Source: Spirochaetales bacterium Spiro_10
GTDB lineage: Bacteria > Spirochaetota > Spirochaetia > Treponematales > Treponemataceae
DNA length: 50,981 bases
Assembly (NCBI GenBank): GCA_001604405.1
Contig: LVBL01000048.1
Location: 1 to 50,981 of the forward strand
Direction of reading: 5' to 3'
How positions within the stretch are numbered: the stretch's first letter is position 1; each line of letters opens with the position of its first letter. The notes under the pieces are model-generated. The model saw only the letters and a list, made by a program, of their open reading frames with translations, ran no database searches and was not told the DNA's origin. The position numbers and the translations under genes were made by a program. Shown piece after piece: positions 31,414-39,046 of the stretch.

Positions 31414-34400
31414 ATGCCGGGTATCAAAGAGCTTGAATTTTTCAGGAACGAACTCAGCAATCTCGGGCGGGAACGCGAAGTCGCCGAGGAGCGGGGCGAG
31501 GACTATGTGCCTCTTCCCCTTCCGTCGGAGTCGCCGTCGTCGGTTCCCCCTCTCGACGTCGACAACCTGCTCGCGTCGATCGGCACCGAATCCCCCGGAT
31601 CTCCCGAATCGGCCGGAACCCCCGAACAATCCGATTTTGACCAGCTTCTCGCGAATCTCTCGCTTGATTCGTCAGGCTCTCCCGAACCCGAGGACTCCTC
31701 CTTCTCCGTTCCGGAGGACTTGCTCGCGGGCCTTTCGGCCGGGATCGAGCAGGATCGCGCCTCGGCAGGGGTCCCCGATTTTGAGGATTTCGGGTTGCCC
31801 GAGGCGCCCGAGTCATTCGAGACGCCTGAAGCCTTCGAAACGCCAGAGGCGCCCGAGTCATTCGAGATGCCCGAGTCATTCGAGATGCCGGAGTCATTCG
31901 AGGTGCCGGAGTCATTCGAGGTGCCGGAGACCCCCGAGTCATTCGAGATTCCCGAGATCTCCGAGATCTCCGACGAGCCGGTCGAGGTCGACGGTCTTGA
32001 AGAGGATACCGTTCCTGCCGCGGCTCCCGCACCGGTAACGGACGACGCGGTCTCCGGCCTTGACGCCCTGCTCGCCGCGGGTCTTCCGTCCCTTGACGAT
32101 ATCCCCGAAGCGGGCGGAGATTCCTTCGGCGTTCCGGACCTGAGCGCCTTCGACGTCCCGTCGGGCGACACGGACGGGCAGGATTTTGCCGTTCCCGATT
32201 TCAACCTCCCCGGGCCGGATTCCGCCCTCGGCGGCACCGGCGGCGACGGGAGTCCCGGCGCCGGGGAAGCGCGGGACGCCGCCCCCTTCGAGATCGATAT
32301 CACCCCGATCAGCGACGAATACGCGGGACCCTCTTCGGGGTCGGGACTCGACAGCCTCGCCGATTTCGACGTCGGCGAGCGGGCGCCGCGTTCCGGCACG
32401 GGGAGCGCCGACGCGCCGAATCCCTTTGGCGACGACTTCTCCGATTTTTCGGTCCCCGACGACCTTTCCGTCCCGGCCGCCGAAAGCGCGGACGCGGCCG
32501 TCGTCGACGGCTTTGACGGCTTCAGCCTTGACGAGGACTTCCTCAAGGCGGGAGCCGACGCGGGCGGCGAGGACGACTTTCATATCCCCGGTTTCTCGGA
32601 CTTTACCTCGGCGCAAGGCCGCGTCTCCGTCCCCGAATTCTCGTTCGAGTCCGAAGGGGGGAGAAAGCCCGGCAAGAAGGAGATCCCCCTCAAGATATCC
32701 GAGGATGATTTCCGCAGGCTCTTCGAGGTACTCGCCCGGTTCCCGCTGAACGTCAGGATAGCCGTCGAGGAATACATATCGGGCGACGACGGAACCGAGC
32801 TCAAAAAGATGGAGCTCGTTCATTCCGTCCTCACCGGCGTGTCGGTCCGCAAGATCGCCCGGACCCTCGAGGGGATACTCGACCGTTCCATACCGGTACC
32901 GAAGGATTTCGAGAAGAAGACCGTCGCCGAGTACGAGCTCGAGAAATCCTCGCTTCGGTACGTATTCGTCAACCGCATCCTGCCGATCGCCGTCATGAGC
33001 CTGGTCATCGCCGTGCTGACCGCATGCACGGTCTTCCTTTCGTGGCAGTTCATCTACCGGCCGCTTGAGGCGGAGCGCTACTACAAGCGCGGTTACGCCG
33101 CCATCGAGGACGCGCGGTATACCCAGTCCACGGCCCTTTTCGACCAGGCGGTTCGCTTGTGGGAAAAGAAGAAGTGGTATTTCCGGTATGCCCGCGCGTA
33201 CCGGACAAAGAAGCAGTACCTGCTCGCGGAGACGATGTACGAGCGTCTGCTCGCGCGGTACGACAACGATCTCGCCGGCGGGCTCGAGTACGCGACCATG
33301 CTGAGCCTGGAGCTGAGGAATTTCGAGAAGGCCGAGACCGTGCTCCGGCGCCGCGTGCTCGACCATCACGTGAACGACCGCGACGGACTTTTGCTCCTCG
33401 GCGACAACTTCCTCGAGTGGGCCGACGAGAACCCCGCGAAATACGAGGACGCCCGCGCCACGTACGCGGTCCTCATCGAGCTCTACGGAAAGAAGGACCT
33501 CTACCTCTCGCGCATGATGCGCTACTTCATCCGGACCGACAATCTCGCCGAGGTGCTGCCGCTCAAGGAACGGCTGACGCGGCGCGGGGCGAAGCTCGGG
33601 TCCGCCGACCTCGTCGAGCTCGGCGGATACCTTCTCGAGAAGCGCTATCTGCCGAAACCCGGAGAGAGCGAGGCCCTGCGCGCGGCCATAGAGGACGTTC
33701 GCGCCCTTCTCGAGCGCGCGATCAAGGTGGCGGGAACCGTCCCCGAGGCCCACTACAACATGGGCCGGTTCTTCGTGTACAACTACAAGAACGAACCCGC
33801 GTCGACCGCCCTCAGCGAGGCCCTGCGCCTCTTCGAGACCGCCGAACCGATGAATCCCCGGCGGATGCTGACCCGGATCGACGCCTTCCGCCTCCTCGGC
33901 GAGATCCGCGCGGAGGACATGGAATACCTCAAGGCGGGAACCCTCTACGCGGAGGGAATCAGTCTCTACGAGGAACAGCGCGCCGCCCGCGCGGTGCGTC
34001 AGGACCCCCGCGTGGGCGTCCTCTACGCCGATTACGCGGACATCGCCTATTTCGTCTCGAACCGGCTCGATGAGGCGCTCGCGCTGTACGAACGCGCCGT
34101 CGCCGAGCTCAACGACACCCCGTCGATCCGCTACCGGATCGGGTATATACGCTATCAGGGACAGGACTATCTCGGCTCGATGGACTCCTTCGGGATCGCG
34201 TACGCCCGGACCCCCTCCGACCGCAACCTCGCCTTCGCGTACGCCAACGCCCTCTTCCGACGGGGCGACGTCTTCGCCGCCCAGGGGCACTACGAGCGGC
34301 TCATGGAGACGCTCGAGGCGGAACGGATACGCAAGGGGATCATCTTCCCGCAGGCCCGGATCGATCACGGCGAATTCGTCGAGCTGTACATGAAGACGGC

Positions 34401-34686
34401 CAACAACCTCGGCGTGACGCTGAACCGCCTTTCGGAGCGGACCGGCGATTCCCGGAAGAACGCGCGCGCTCTCGTGCTCATCTCCGACGCGGCCCGCGCC
34501 TGGGATACCCTGACGCGAAACCCGGAAACCATGATACGCCTCAAGCCGCCGCACGACAAAAACCTGCCGTTCATGAACGTCCGGTACATCACGAAGCCGG
34601 GCGAGGCCTATTCCAGCGAGATATTCACGGATATCCCGCGAACCATGGAAAACGAGCGCGTCTTGCGCCAGCGCGACGACCGCTGA
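31414..34686 (+). CDS. Large TPR membrane protein, FlcA-like (periplasmic flagellar collar)
   Basis: 1090 residues in three parts. Residues 1-420 are acidic and low-complexity (Pro, Glu, Ser, Asp), with tandem PESFE-type repeats at about 128-183. A helical domain (about 430-515; KISEDDFRRLFEVLARFPLN) precedes one membrane helix (about 523-545, ILPIAVMSLVIAVLTACTVF). The C-terminal 540 residues are helical repeats of TPR type (ERYYKRGYAAIEDARYTQST, LLAETMYERLLARYDNDLAG, EALALYERAVAELND). Borrelia BB0236 (FlcA) has the same membrane-plus-TPR layout and builds the periplasmic flagellar collar. I infer that role from architecture and spirochaete context, not from alignment. The N-terminus MPGIKELEFFRNELSNLG looks conserved in type. 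Confidence 0.65.
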   Translation: MPGIKELEFFRNELSNLGREREVAEERGEDYVPLPLPSESPSSVPPLDVDNLLASIGTESPGSPESAGTPEQSDFDQLLANLSLDSSGSPEPEDSSFSVPEDLLAGLSAGIEQDRASAGVPDFEDFGLPEAPESFETPEAFETPEAPESFEMPESFEMPESFEVPESFEVPETPESFEIPEISEISDEPVEVDGLEEDTVPAAAPAPVTDDAVSGLDALLAAGLPSLDDIPEAGGDSFGVPDLSAFDVPSGDTDGQDFAVPDFNLPGPDSALGGTGGDGSPGAGEARDAAPFEIDITPISDEYAGPSSGSGLDSLADFDVGERAPRSGTGSADAPNPFGDDFSDFSVPDDLSVPAAESADAAVVDGFDGFSLDEDFLKAGADAGGEDDFHIPGFSDFTSAQGRVSVPEFSFESEGGRKPGKKEIPLKISEDDFRRLFEVLARFPLNVRIAVEEYISGDDGTELKKMELVHSVLTGVSVRKIARTLEGILDRSIPVPKDFEKKTVAEYELEKSSLRYVFVNRILPIAVMSLVIAVLTACTVFLSWQFIYRPLEAERYYKRGYAAIEDARYTQSTALFDQAVRLWEKKKWYFRYARAYRTKKQYLLAETMYERLLARYDNDLAGGLEYATMLSLELRNFEKAETVLRRRVLDHHVNDRDGLLLLGDNFLEWADENPAKYEDARATYAVLIELYGKKDLYLSRMMRYFIRTDNLAEVLPLKERLTRRGAKLGSADLVELGGYLLEKRYLPKPGESEALRAAIEDVRALLERAIKVAGTVPEAHYNMGRFFVYNYKNEPASTALSEALRLFETAEPMNPRRMLTRIDAFRLLGEIRAEDMEYLKAGTLYAEGISLYEEQRAARAVRQDPRVGVLYADYADIAYFVSNRLDEALALYERAVAELNDTPSIRYRIGYIRYQGQDYLGSMDSFGIAYARTPSDRNLAFAYANALFRRGDVFAAQGHYERLMETLEAERIRKGIIFPQARIDHGEFVELYMKTANNLGVTLNRLSERTGDSRKNARALVLISDAARAWDTLTRNPETMIRLKPPHDKNLPFMNVRYITKPGEAYSSEIFTDIPRTMENERVLRQRDDR
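31798..31960 (+). repeat. In-frame tandem repeats, Pro-Glu-Ser-Phe-Glu type
   Basis: Units of about 15 bases, such as CCGGAGTCATTCGAGGTG, recur eight or more times inside the FlcA-like gene and encode P-E-S-F-E-x. Near-identical codon use between copies indicates recent slippage or unequal crossing over. Copy number may vary between strains. Confidence 0.85.
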
Positions 34687-34695
34687 CAAGACCCC

Positions 34696-34713
34696 CGGAC
34701 GGCCCGCCGTCCG
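34696..34713 (+). terminator. Hairpin after the FlcA-like gene
   Basis: CGGACGGC-CC-GCCGTCCG, an 8-bp stem with a tight loop, ten bases after the stop. A T5 run comes only nine bases later and overlaps the tRNA promoter, so termination is possible but not certain. Confidence 0.4.
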
Positions 34714-34715
34714 AC

Positions 34716-34744
34716 TTGCACTTTTTGACCACTGTTGCTATAGT
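34716..34744 (+). promoter_or_regulatory. Promoter of tRNA-Val
   Basis: TTGCAC (34716-34721), 17-base spacer, TATAGT (34739-34744): a near-consensus sigma-70 promoter starting transcription near 34751, about 37 bases before the tRNA. Confidence 0.7.
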
Positions 34745-34787
34745 GAATCCCGACGGACCGCCCCGCGGCCATCCGCGATCTTTTTTT

Positions 34788-34859
34788 GGACGTTTAACTC
34801 AGCGGTAGAGTGCTACCTTCACACGGTAGAAGTCACTGGTTCAAATCCAGTAACGTCCA
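34788..34859 (+). tRNA. tRNA-Val (anticodon CAC)
   Basis: A full cloverleaf: acceptor GGACGTT/AACGTCC, D-stem ACTC/GAGT with AGCGGTA loop, anticodon arm CTACC-TTCACAC-GGTAG (anticodon CAC, codon GUG), five-base variable loop, T-arm ACTGG-TTCAAAT-CCAGT, discriminator A at 34859. CCA is not encoded. The flanks are odd: GATCTTTTTTT before and AAAAAAAGATC after it are complementary, so the acceptor helix can extend by 11 bp in the precursor. Three copies of the 3' half follow or include this gene. Confidence 0.92.
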
Positions 34860-35162
34860 AAAAAAGATCCGCATCCCGCAAGACCTCGTGGTTTCCGGTC
34901 ACCCGCGATCCGCGAAGCGGTTCGCCAGTCACCGGTTCAAATCCAGTAACGTCCAAAAAAAGATCCGCATCCCGCAAGACCTCGCGGTTTCCGGTCATCC
35001 GGCTTCCGCCCTTCACACGGTGGCGATCCGCGAAGCGGTTCGCCAGTCACCGGTTCAAATCCAGTAACGTCCAAAAAAAGATCCACATTCTGCAAGACTT
35101 CGTGGTTTCCGGTCACCCGGCTTCCGCCCTTCACACGGTGGCGATCCGCGAAGCGGTTCGCG
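34834..35162 (+). repeat. Tandem repeats derived from the 3' half of tRNA-Val
   Basis: The tRNA T-arm plus 3' acceptor and flank (GGTTCAAATCCAGTAACGTC, then CAAAAAAAGATCC) recurs at 34838, 34934 and 35052, with periods of 96 and 118 bases. Each copy continues into GCAAGAC-TCG-GGTTTCCGGTCA and a hairpin with arms GCGA-CCGC and GCGG-TCGC and loop GAA (34905-34925, 35022-35044, 35140-35161). Copies 2 and 3 have ACCGG for ACTGG in the T-stem, so the stem is weakened. CCTTCACACGGT, identical to the anticodon arm, sits before the hairpin in the second and third spacers. The 5' half of the tRNA is not repeated. Confidence 0.85.
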
Positions 35163-35195
35163 CGGGCCCTGCCTGCTGATGAAATCCCGTACCTG

Positions 35196-35204
35196 TGGTA
35201 TACT
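35196..35204 (+). promoter_or_regulatory. Extended -10 promoter for the polyprenol-kinase-like gene
   Basis: TGGTATACT (TGn + TATACT) predicts a start near 35211 and supports ATG 35228 with AAAGGCGAG as ribosome site rather than the ATG at 35213. Confidence 0.5.
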
Positions 35205-35227
35205 CATCGTCGATGAAAGGCGAGTTC

Positions 35228-35851
35228 ATGGGCTTACTGTCGGATTTCAGGTACCGCAAGATATCTCATACGGCCACGGTGAACGACCTATTGAAGGAAT
35301 TCTTCCGAAAATCCATCCATATCTGTTCCTCGTTCGTTCCCGTATTCGCCATGCGAAGCCCTTCCTGGACCGTCGCGATCCTTTCCTTCGTCATAGCCGC
35401 GTACATCGTATGCGAGTACCTGCGCATGGCGGGATCGCCCATTCCGGTCGTCTCGCGGATTACCGCCTACGCGTCGCGCAAACGCGACGAGGGCCGCTTC
35501 GTGCTCGGTCCGGTCACCATGGGGCTTGGCGTGCTGTTCGCCCTGCTCGTCCTGCCGCCTGACGCGGCGCGCGTGGGGATATTCGCCCTCGCATTCGGCG
35601 ACGGGGTCGCGAGCCTCGCGGGGAAGCTGTACGGAAGGATCCGGATTCCCGGCGCGCGCGGCAAGACCTTCGAGGGCAGCGCGGCGTGTTTTCTCGCCGT
35701 ATACGCCTCGACGTTCGCCGTCCTGCACGACCCGATTCGCTCCCTCGAGGTCGCGCTGGCCGCGATGCTCATAGAGATGCTTCCCCTGAAGGATTACGAC
35801 AACATGATCATCCCGCTCGCGATCGGCTCGATCGTGGCCCTGCTGGGCTGA
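35228..35851 (+). CDS. Diacylglycerol/polyprenol kinase-like membrane protein
   Basis: 207 residues with about six membrane helices. LLKEFFRKSIHICSSFVPVF is the family's N-terminal Arg-Lys-x-x-His signature, and FVLGPVTMGLGVLFALLVLP, FALAFGDGVASLAGKLYGR and GKTFEGSAACFLAVYAS match the catalytic loops (GD-x-x-A and K-T-x-E-G) of dolichol kinase/CDP-diacylglycerol synthase-like proteins (polyprenol kinase family). It probably phosphorylates a lipid alcohol with CTP or ATP at the inner membrane. The start is set by the promoter position. It directly follows the tRNA repeat block, whose last copy ends about 60 bases before the ATG. Confidence 0.85.
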   Translation: MGLLSDFRYRKISHTATVNDLLKEFFRKSIHICSSFVPVFAMRSPSWTVAILSFVIAAYIVCEYLRMAGSPIPVVSRITAYASRKRDEGRFVLGPVTMGLGVLFALLVLPPDAARVGIFALAFGDGVASLAGKLYGRIRIPGARGKTFEGSAACFLAVYASTFAVLHDPIRSLEVALAAMLIEMLPLKDYDNMIIPLAIGSIVALLG

Positions 35852-35875
35852 GCGGCCGCCGTCTTTGGCGGCGGG

Positions 35876-36703
35876 TCACTGCCACAGATAGTAGCGGTGA
35901 ATCCGGTCCAGGTACTTCCATCCGCCCGCGAACAGCAGGAATCCCCCGGCCCCGAGAAAGGCCCAGGAATCGCAGTACGAGAGGATCGCGTAGCCCGACA
36001 GGAAGGAAAGCAGCGCGACCCCGGCGGCCGTGTAGTCGGGCGACGCGCGCGTTTTCCCCTGGATGAGGTATGACACGACCGCGAGCAATCCGATTACCGT
36101 CAGGAAGGCGGTAAGCGTGACGGAAAAACCGGGACGGACGAGATAATTCGAAAAGAGGCGAGTCGAGTTGAACGGTACGGCCGAAACGAGGCTGAAGGAC
36201 ACGAAACCGATGAGGAACACGCTCGCGCCGAGCTGTTGCGCCGTTTGTCCGGTCGTGAAGATCACGCTCGCGAGCAGGGCGAGCGAGGCGAATACCCTGC
36301 AAAAGAGGATGGCCCTCGATACGGCAACCGGCGAGGCGACGGAGATCGGGAACGACCCCGCGAGCGGAACGAGGATGCGGAGGGCCTCGAGCGAAACGGA
36401 GAAGGCGGCCGCGGCGAAGAAGGTTATCTCGATGGTCTGGGTTTTCTCGAAGGCGAACAGCACGTAGCCGAGGCACAGCAGGGAAAAGAGCGGGAAAACG
36501 CCCGCGGAAAGCGCCACCGCCACGGGACTGAAGGGCGTCAGGAACAAGCCGTCCAGGAACGCGAGGCCCCGCGGTCCCGGCTGGGCGGACGGAAGGGTTC
36601 CCTTCATCGTCATGTAGGCGATGCTCGCCGACGCGGCGACGACCAGGGAGAGGGAAACGAGCGCGCCCATCCTGATGAAGCGATTTCGTGCGGCAATGGT
36701 CAT
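35876..36703 (-). CDS. Polytopic membrane protein of unknown function
   Basis: 275 residues with seven to eight predicted helices: MGALVSLSLVVAASASIAYM, AVALSAGVFPLFSLLCLGYV, ITFFAAAAFSVSLEALRILV, FASLALLASVIFTTGQTAQQ, VTLTAFLTVIGLLAVVSYLI and others. No charged motif suggesting transport or catalysis is seen. It may be the sensor-like 7TM membrane module without output. It is convergent with the kinase-like gene (24-base gap). Upstream of ATG 36703 no good ribosome site is seen. Confidence 0.7.
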   Translation of the reverse strand: MTIAARNRFIRMGALVSLSLVVAASASIAYMTMKGTLPSAQPGPRGLAFLDGLFLTPFSPVAVALSAGVFPLFSLLCLGYVLFAFEKTQTIEITFFAAAAFSVSLEALRILVPLAGSFPISVASPVAVSRAILFCRVFASLALLASVIFTTGQTAQQLGASVFLIGFVSFSLVSAVPFNSTRLFSNYLVRPGFSVTLTAFLTVIGLLAVVSYLIQGKTRASPDYTAAGVALLSFLSGYAILSYCDSWAFLGAGGFLLFAGGWKYLDRIHRYYLWQ

Positions 36704-36797
36704 GAATGGATGATAACATCAAAACGGCGTTAAGGGAATCTCAAGTAGGGCGCGCAATATGTCGATACTCGTGGTAGTAATCATGAGGGAGACGGGA

Positions 36798-37478
36798 ATG
36801 CGAAAGATTGCGATAAGTATCATCATGGCCTTCGTGGCCCTGGCGCTGCATGCCGGGGACGTCGCCACGTTCGTGAACCTCGGGTTCTCGGCCGACGGGG
36901 GCACCTTCGCCTTCGGGCAATACGGGGTCACCGACGGCGACTATCGCGCGTACGCCGATATATTCTTCGTCGACGTCGCGAAAAACGACTTCGTCAAGGG
37001 CGGCAAGTTCACCGCCTCCCCGTCGGCCGGAACCGCCGGAAAGGACGGCCGGGGGACCTTCGCCTCGCTGCAAAACAAGGCGGCCTCCCTCATCGGAACC
37101 CTTCGCGTCGACAGCTCAGCCCAGGGCCGCCCCCTGTACGCGCAAGCCGAGGACGCCCCGTCCGTAAAGGACCTTTCCTTCCGCGACTTCGAGCTCGGCA
37201 GGGAATTCACCGTGACGCTGAAGTCCCTGTCCGAGGGATCGGGAACTTCGGTACGGTCCTCGTTTTACCTGGTGGTCGTCATAAAGGACGCGAACGGGGT
37301 CGAACGGCGACATACCGTCGGATTGCCCGGTTTCAAGAGGGCGGGCGTCAAGGACTACCAGATCCGCAGGATCATAACCGACGCGTCGGGAAAATCCCTC
37401 GTGTTCATCATCGAGAAGGAACTCGCGGAGTCGCGCGGCAACTCGCTCCGGTTTATGGTCGAGACTCTGCGGCTGTAA
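36798..37478 (+). CDS. DUF2259 predicted secreted protein
   Basis: Start ATG 36798 (MRKIAISIIMAFVALALHAG) with GGGAG seven bases upstream; an earlier ATG at 36759 lacks a site. After the signal peptide, ATFVNLGFSADGGTFAFGQY and YRAYADIFFVDVAKNDFVKG are typical of DUF2259, a family found mostly in spirochaetes and of unknown function. The C-terminal half is strand-rich (SSFYLVVVIKDANGVERRHT). The last 26 bases overlap the convergent gene at 37453. Confidence 0.82.
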   Translation: MRKIAISIIMAFVALALHAGDVATFVNLGFSADGGTFAFGQYGVTDGDYRAYADIFFVDVAKNDFVKGGKFTASPSAGTAGKDGRGTFASLQNKAASLIGTLRVDSSAQGRPLYAQAEDAPSVKDLSFRDFELGREFTVTLKSLSEGSGTSVRSSFYLVVVIKDANGVERRHTVGLPGFKRAGVKDYQIRRIITDASGKSLVFIIEKELAESRGNSLRFMVETLRL

Positions 37479-37887
37479 GGGCCTCCTCGACGGAACCGGC
37501 AATCTCCCTGAAAAGCTGAAATACGCTCGACCCGTCTTCCGACAGGAATCTCACGAGGATCCTGTCGTTCCTGAATTCAAGGTCGCGCCAGAGCGACTCG
37601 AGCCACAAGGCCTCGGCGGCCTCCCTGATCGTCCCGTCGTCCGGACCGTCGTCCGTTTCGGATTTCCCCTGCACGAAAAGATAGAGCCCCGGCTCGATCG
37701 TCTCCGCCTCGGTCCCCCCGGCAAGATGACGCGCGGGGTCCGGTTCGAGCTCCTTCGGCCCGACGAGGGAACGGTATTCGCGTATCGCGACGGTTCCGTC
37801 GGCCGCGGGGACCCGTTTGCCCCCGGGGCCGGGCTCTCCCGCGCGTATGGGACGATGCAGTTCGAGTACGTGAAAGATTCGGTTCAT
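37453..37887 (-). CDS. Conserved-type hypothetical protein
   Basis: Start ATG 37887 (MNRIFHVLELHRPIRAGEPG); ATGs further upstream (37926, 37971) would add a hydrophobic stretch, and none has a clear ribosome site, so the start is uncertain. The 144-residue protein is soluble, acidic and without cysteines. GLYLFVQGKSETDDGPDDG and LWLESLWRDLEFRNDRILVR are its most regular parts. I do not recognise the family. It overlaps the DUF2259 gene tail to tail by 26 bases and is divergent from the lipoprotein at 37956. Confidence 0.65.
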   Translation of the reverse strand: MNRIFHVLELHRPIRAGEPGPGGKRVPAADGTVAIREYRSLVGPKELEPDPARHLAGGTEAETIEPGLYLFVQGKSETDDGPDDGTIREAAEALWLESLWRDLEFRNDRILVRFLSEDGSSVFQLFREIAGSVEEALTAAESRP

Positions 37888-37955
37888 GAAGGCGATGATA
37901 GCAAAAACGCGGGCAAAAAGCGACATGACGGCGATGTATACCCCGGGGGTACGAA

Positions 37956-38984
37956 ATGGTAAAAACGACACGATTCCCTGTCGCCCTGGTTCCGTCGCTT
38001 GTCCTGGTCCCGGTCCTGTTCGCGCTCGCGTCCTGCGCGCTCGAGCGCGAGACGGTCTCGGCGTGGGGGGCGTCCGCCGAGACGCCCAAGCTGATATCCC
38101 TGTTTCCCGTCGGGCCCGCGGAGCTTGCGGGGGAGTTCTCGGCCCCGGTGAGCGTGCGGGACGTTCGGTGCCTTCCGGAGTCGGGGAGCGAGCCGCCTTC
38201 GCCGGTAACCGTAAGCGACAGCGCGCCCGCGCGGAGCATCCGCTTTGCGCTTGCCGCCCCGCTCGTCGCGGGGGCGCGCGCCATCCTCTCGGGCACCGTC
38301 GAGGACGGACGGGGCAACAGCCTTTCCTTCGCGGTCCCCTTTCTCGGGTACAACGCCCGGATTCCGCGGCTTCTCATAAACGAGATACGGACGGGATACG
38401 ACAAGCCCAAGGTCGAGTATATCGAGCTCGTCTCGCTTGACAGCGGGAACCTGGCGGGCGTCGAGATCCATAACGCGATGAACGAGGCCGTTCCGCGGTA
38501 CGTCTTTCCCGCCGCGGAGGTGAAACCGGGCGATTTCGTCGTTCTCCACCTCCGCTCGGTCGAGGAGGGCCTCGTCGACGAGACGGGTGCCGTCGACGCG
38601 TCAGGCGGCGCCGACGCGCGCCCGACGGCGCGGGATTTCTGGGACGCGCAAACGCGCGCACCCCTTAAGTCCACCAACGTGATAACGGTCCGCGCGCGCG
38701 CCGGGGGGGACATCCTTGACGCCCTGCTTGTCGCCGAGCCGGGGCTCGCGGAATGGCCGAACGAGCGGCTTTCGCGCGCGGCCGCCGAGGCCGCGGAACG
38801 CGGGGCATGGGGGCCGACGTCCCTCGTTTCCGACGCCGCGAACGCCGCGCACCCGGAGACCATGACGCCGACGCGCACCTTGGGAAGGACTCCCTCGTCC
38901 GGCGATACGAATGCCGCGTCGGACTGGCGCGTGTGCAAAACGGGGGGGAGCAGCCCCGGCGCGCCGAATATCGCCGTTCCCTGA
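37956..38984 (+). CDS. Lipoprotein with lamin-tail-like domain
   Basis: 342 residues. The N-terminus has a signal peptide with lipobox ALASC (Cys near residue 27). Residues about 40-120 form an Ig-like domain (SLFPVGPAELAGEFSAPVSV, a bacterial Big-type pattern). Then RLLINEIRTGYDKPKVEYIE and LVSLDSGNLAGVEIHNAMN match the start of lamin-tail domains (I-x-E-I ... E-Y-I-E-L-x-N), and PGDFVVLHL and WPNERLSRAA fit the later strands. Such domains occur on secreted nucleases and adhesins; no nuclease domain is attached. GGGGGT precedes ATG 37956. Confidence 0.75.
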   Translation: MVKTTRFPVALVPSLVLVPVLFALASCALERETVSAWGASAETPKLISLFPVGPAELAGEFSAPVSVRDVRCLPESGSEPPSPVTVSDSAPARSIRFALAAPLVAGARAILSGTVEDGRGNSLSFAVPFLGYNARIPRLLINEIRTGYDKPKVEYIELVSLDSGNLAGVEIHNAMNEAVPRYVFPAAEVKPGDFVVLHLRSVEEGLVDETGAVDASGGADARPTARDFWDAQTRAPLKSTNVITVRARAGGDILDALLVAEPGLAEWPNERLSRAAAEAAERGAWGPTSLVSDAANAAHPETMTPTRTLGRTPSSGDTNAASDWRVCKTGGSSPGAPNIAVP

Positions 38985-38994
38985 CGCCCCTCGT

Positions 38995-39023
38995 TTGCAT
39001 ATTACCCGTTTTAAGGGTAGTAT
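38995..39023 (+). promoter_or_regulatory. Promoter of the U32 gene with internal dyad
   Basis: TTGCAT (38995-39000), 17-base spacer, TAGTAT (39018-39023). The spacer contains TACCC-GTTTTAA-GGGTA (39003-39019), an inverted repeat between -35 and -10 that could be an operator. The start codon is 24 bases downstream. Confidence 0.6.
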
Positions 39024-39046
39024 TGAACCGGAAACGGGAGGCGTTC

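Noticed and set aside
31798-31960. CRISPR-like or intergenic short repeats
   Set aside because: The repeats are in frame inside a long gene and encode a regular peptide.
31939-34689. 916-codon minus-strand ORF opposite the FlcA-like gene
   Set aside because: Composition is that of an antisense frame, with no domain or ribosome site; the plus frame has a membrane helix and TPR repeats.
34930-34960. Second and third tRNA-Val genes
   Set aside because: The copies have no D-arm or 5' acceptor strand and carry a mismatch in the T-stem; they are 3' fragments only.
34834-35162. CRISPR array
   Set aside because: There are only three units, of unequal period (96 and 118), and both the 'repeat' and the 'spacers' are related to each other and to the tRNA; no cas gene is near.
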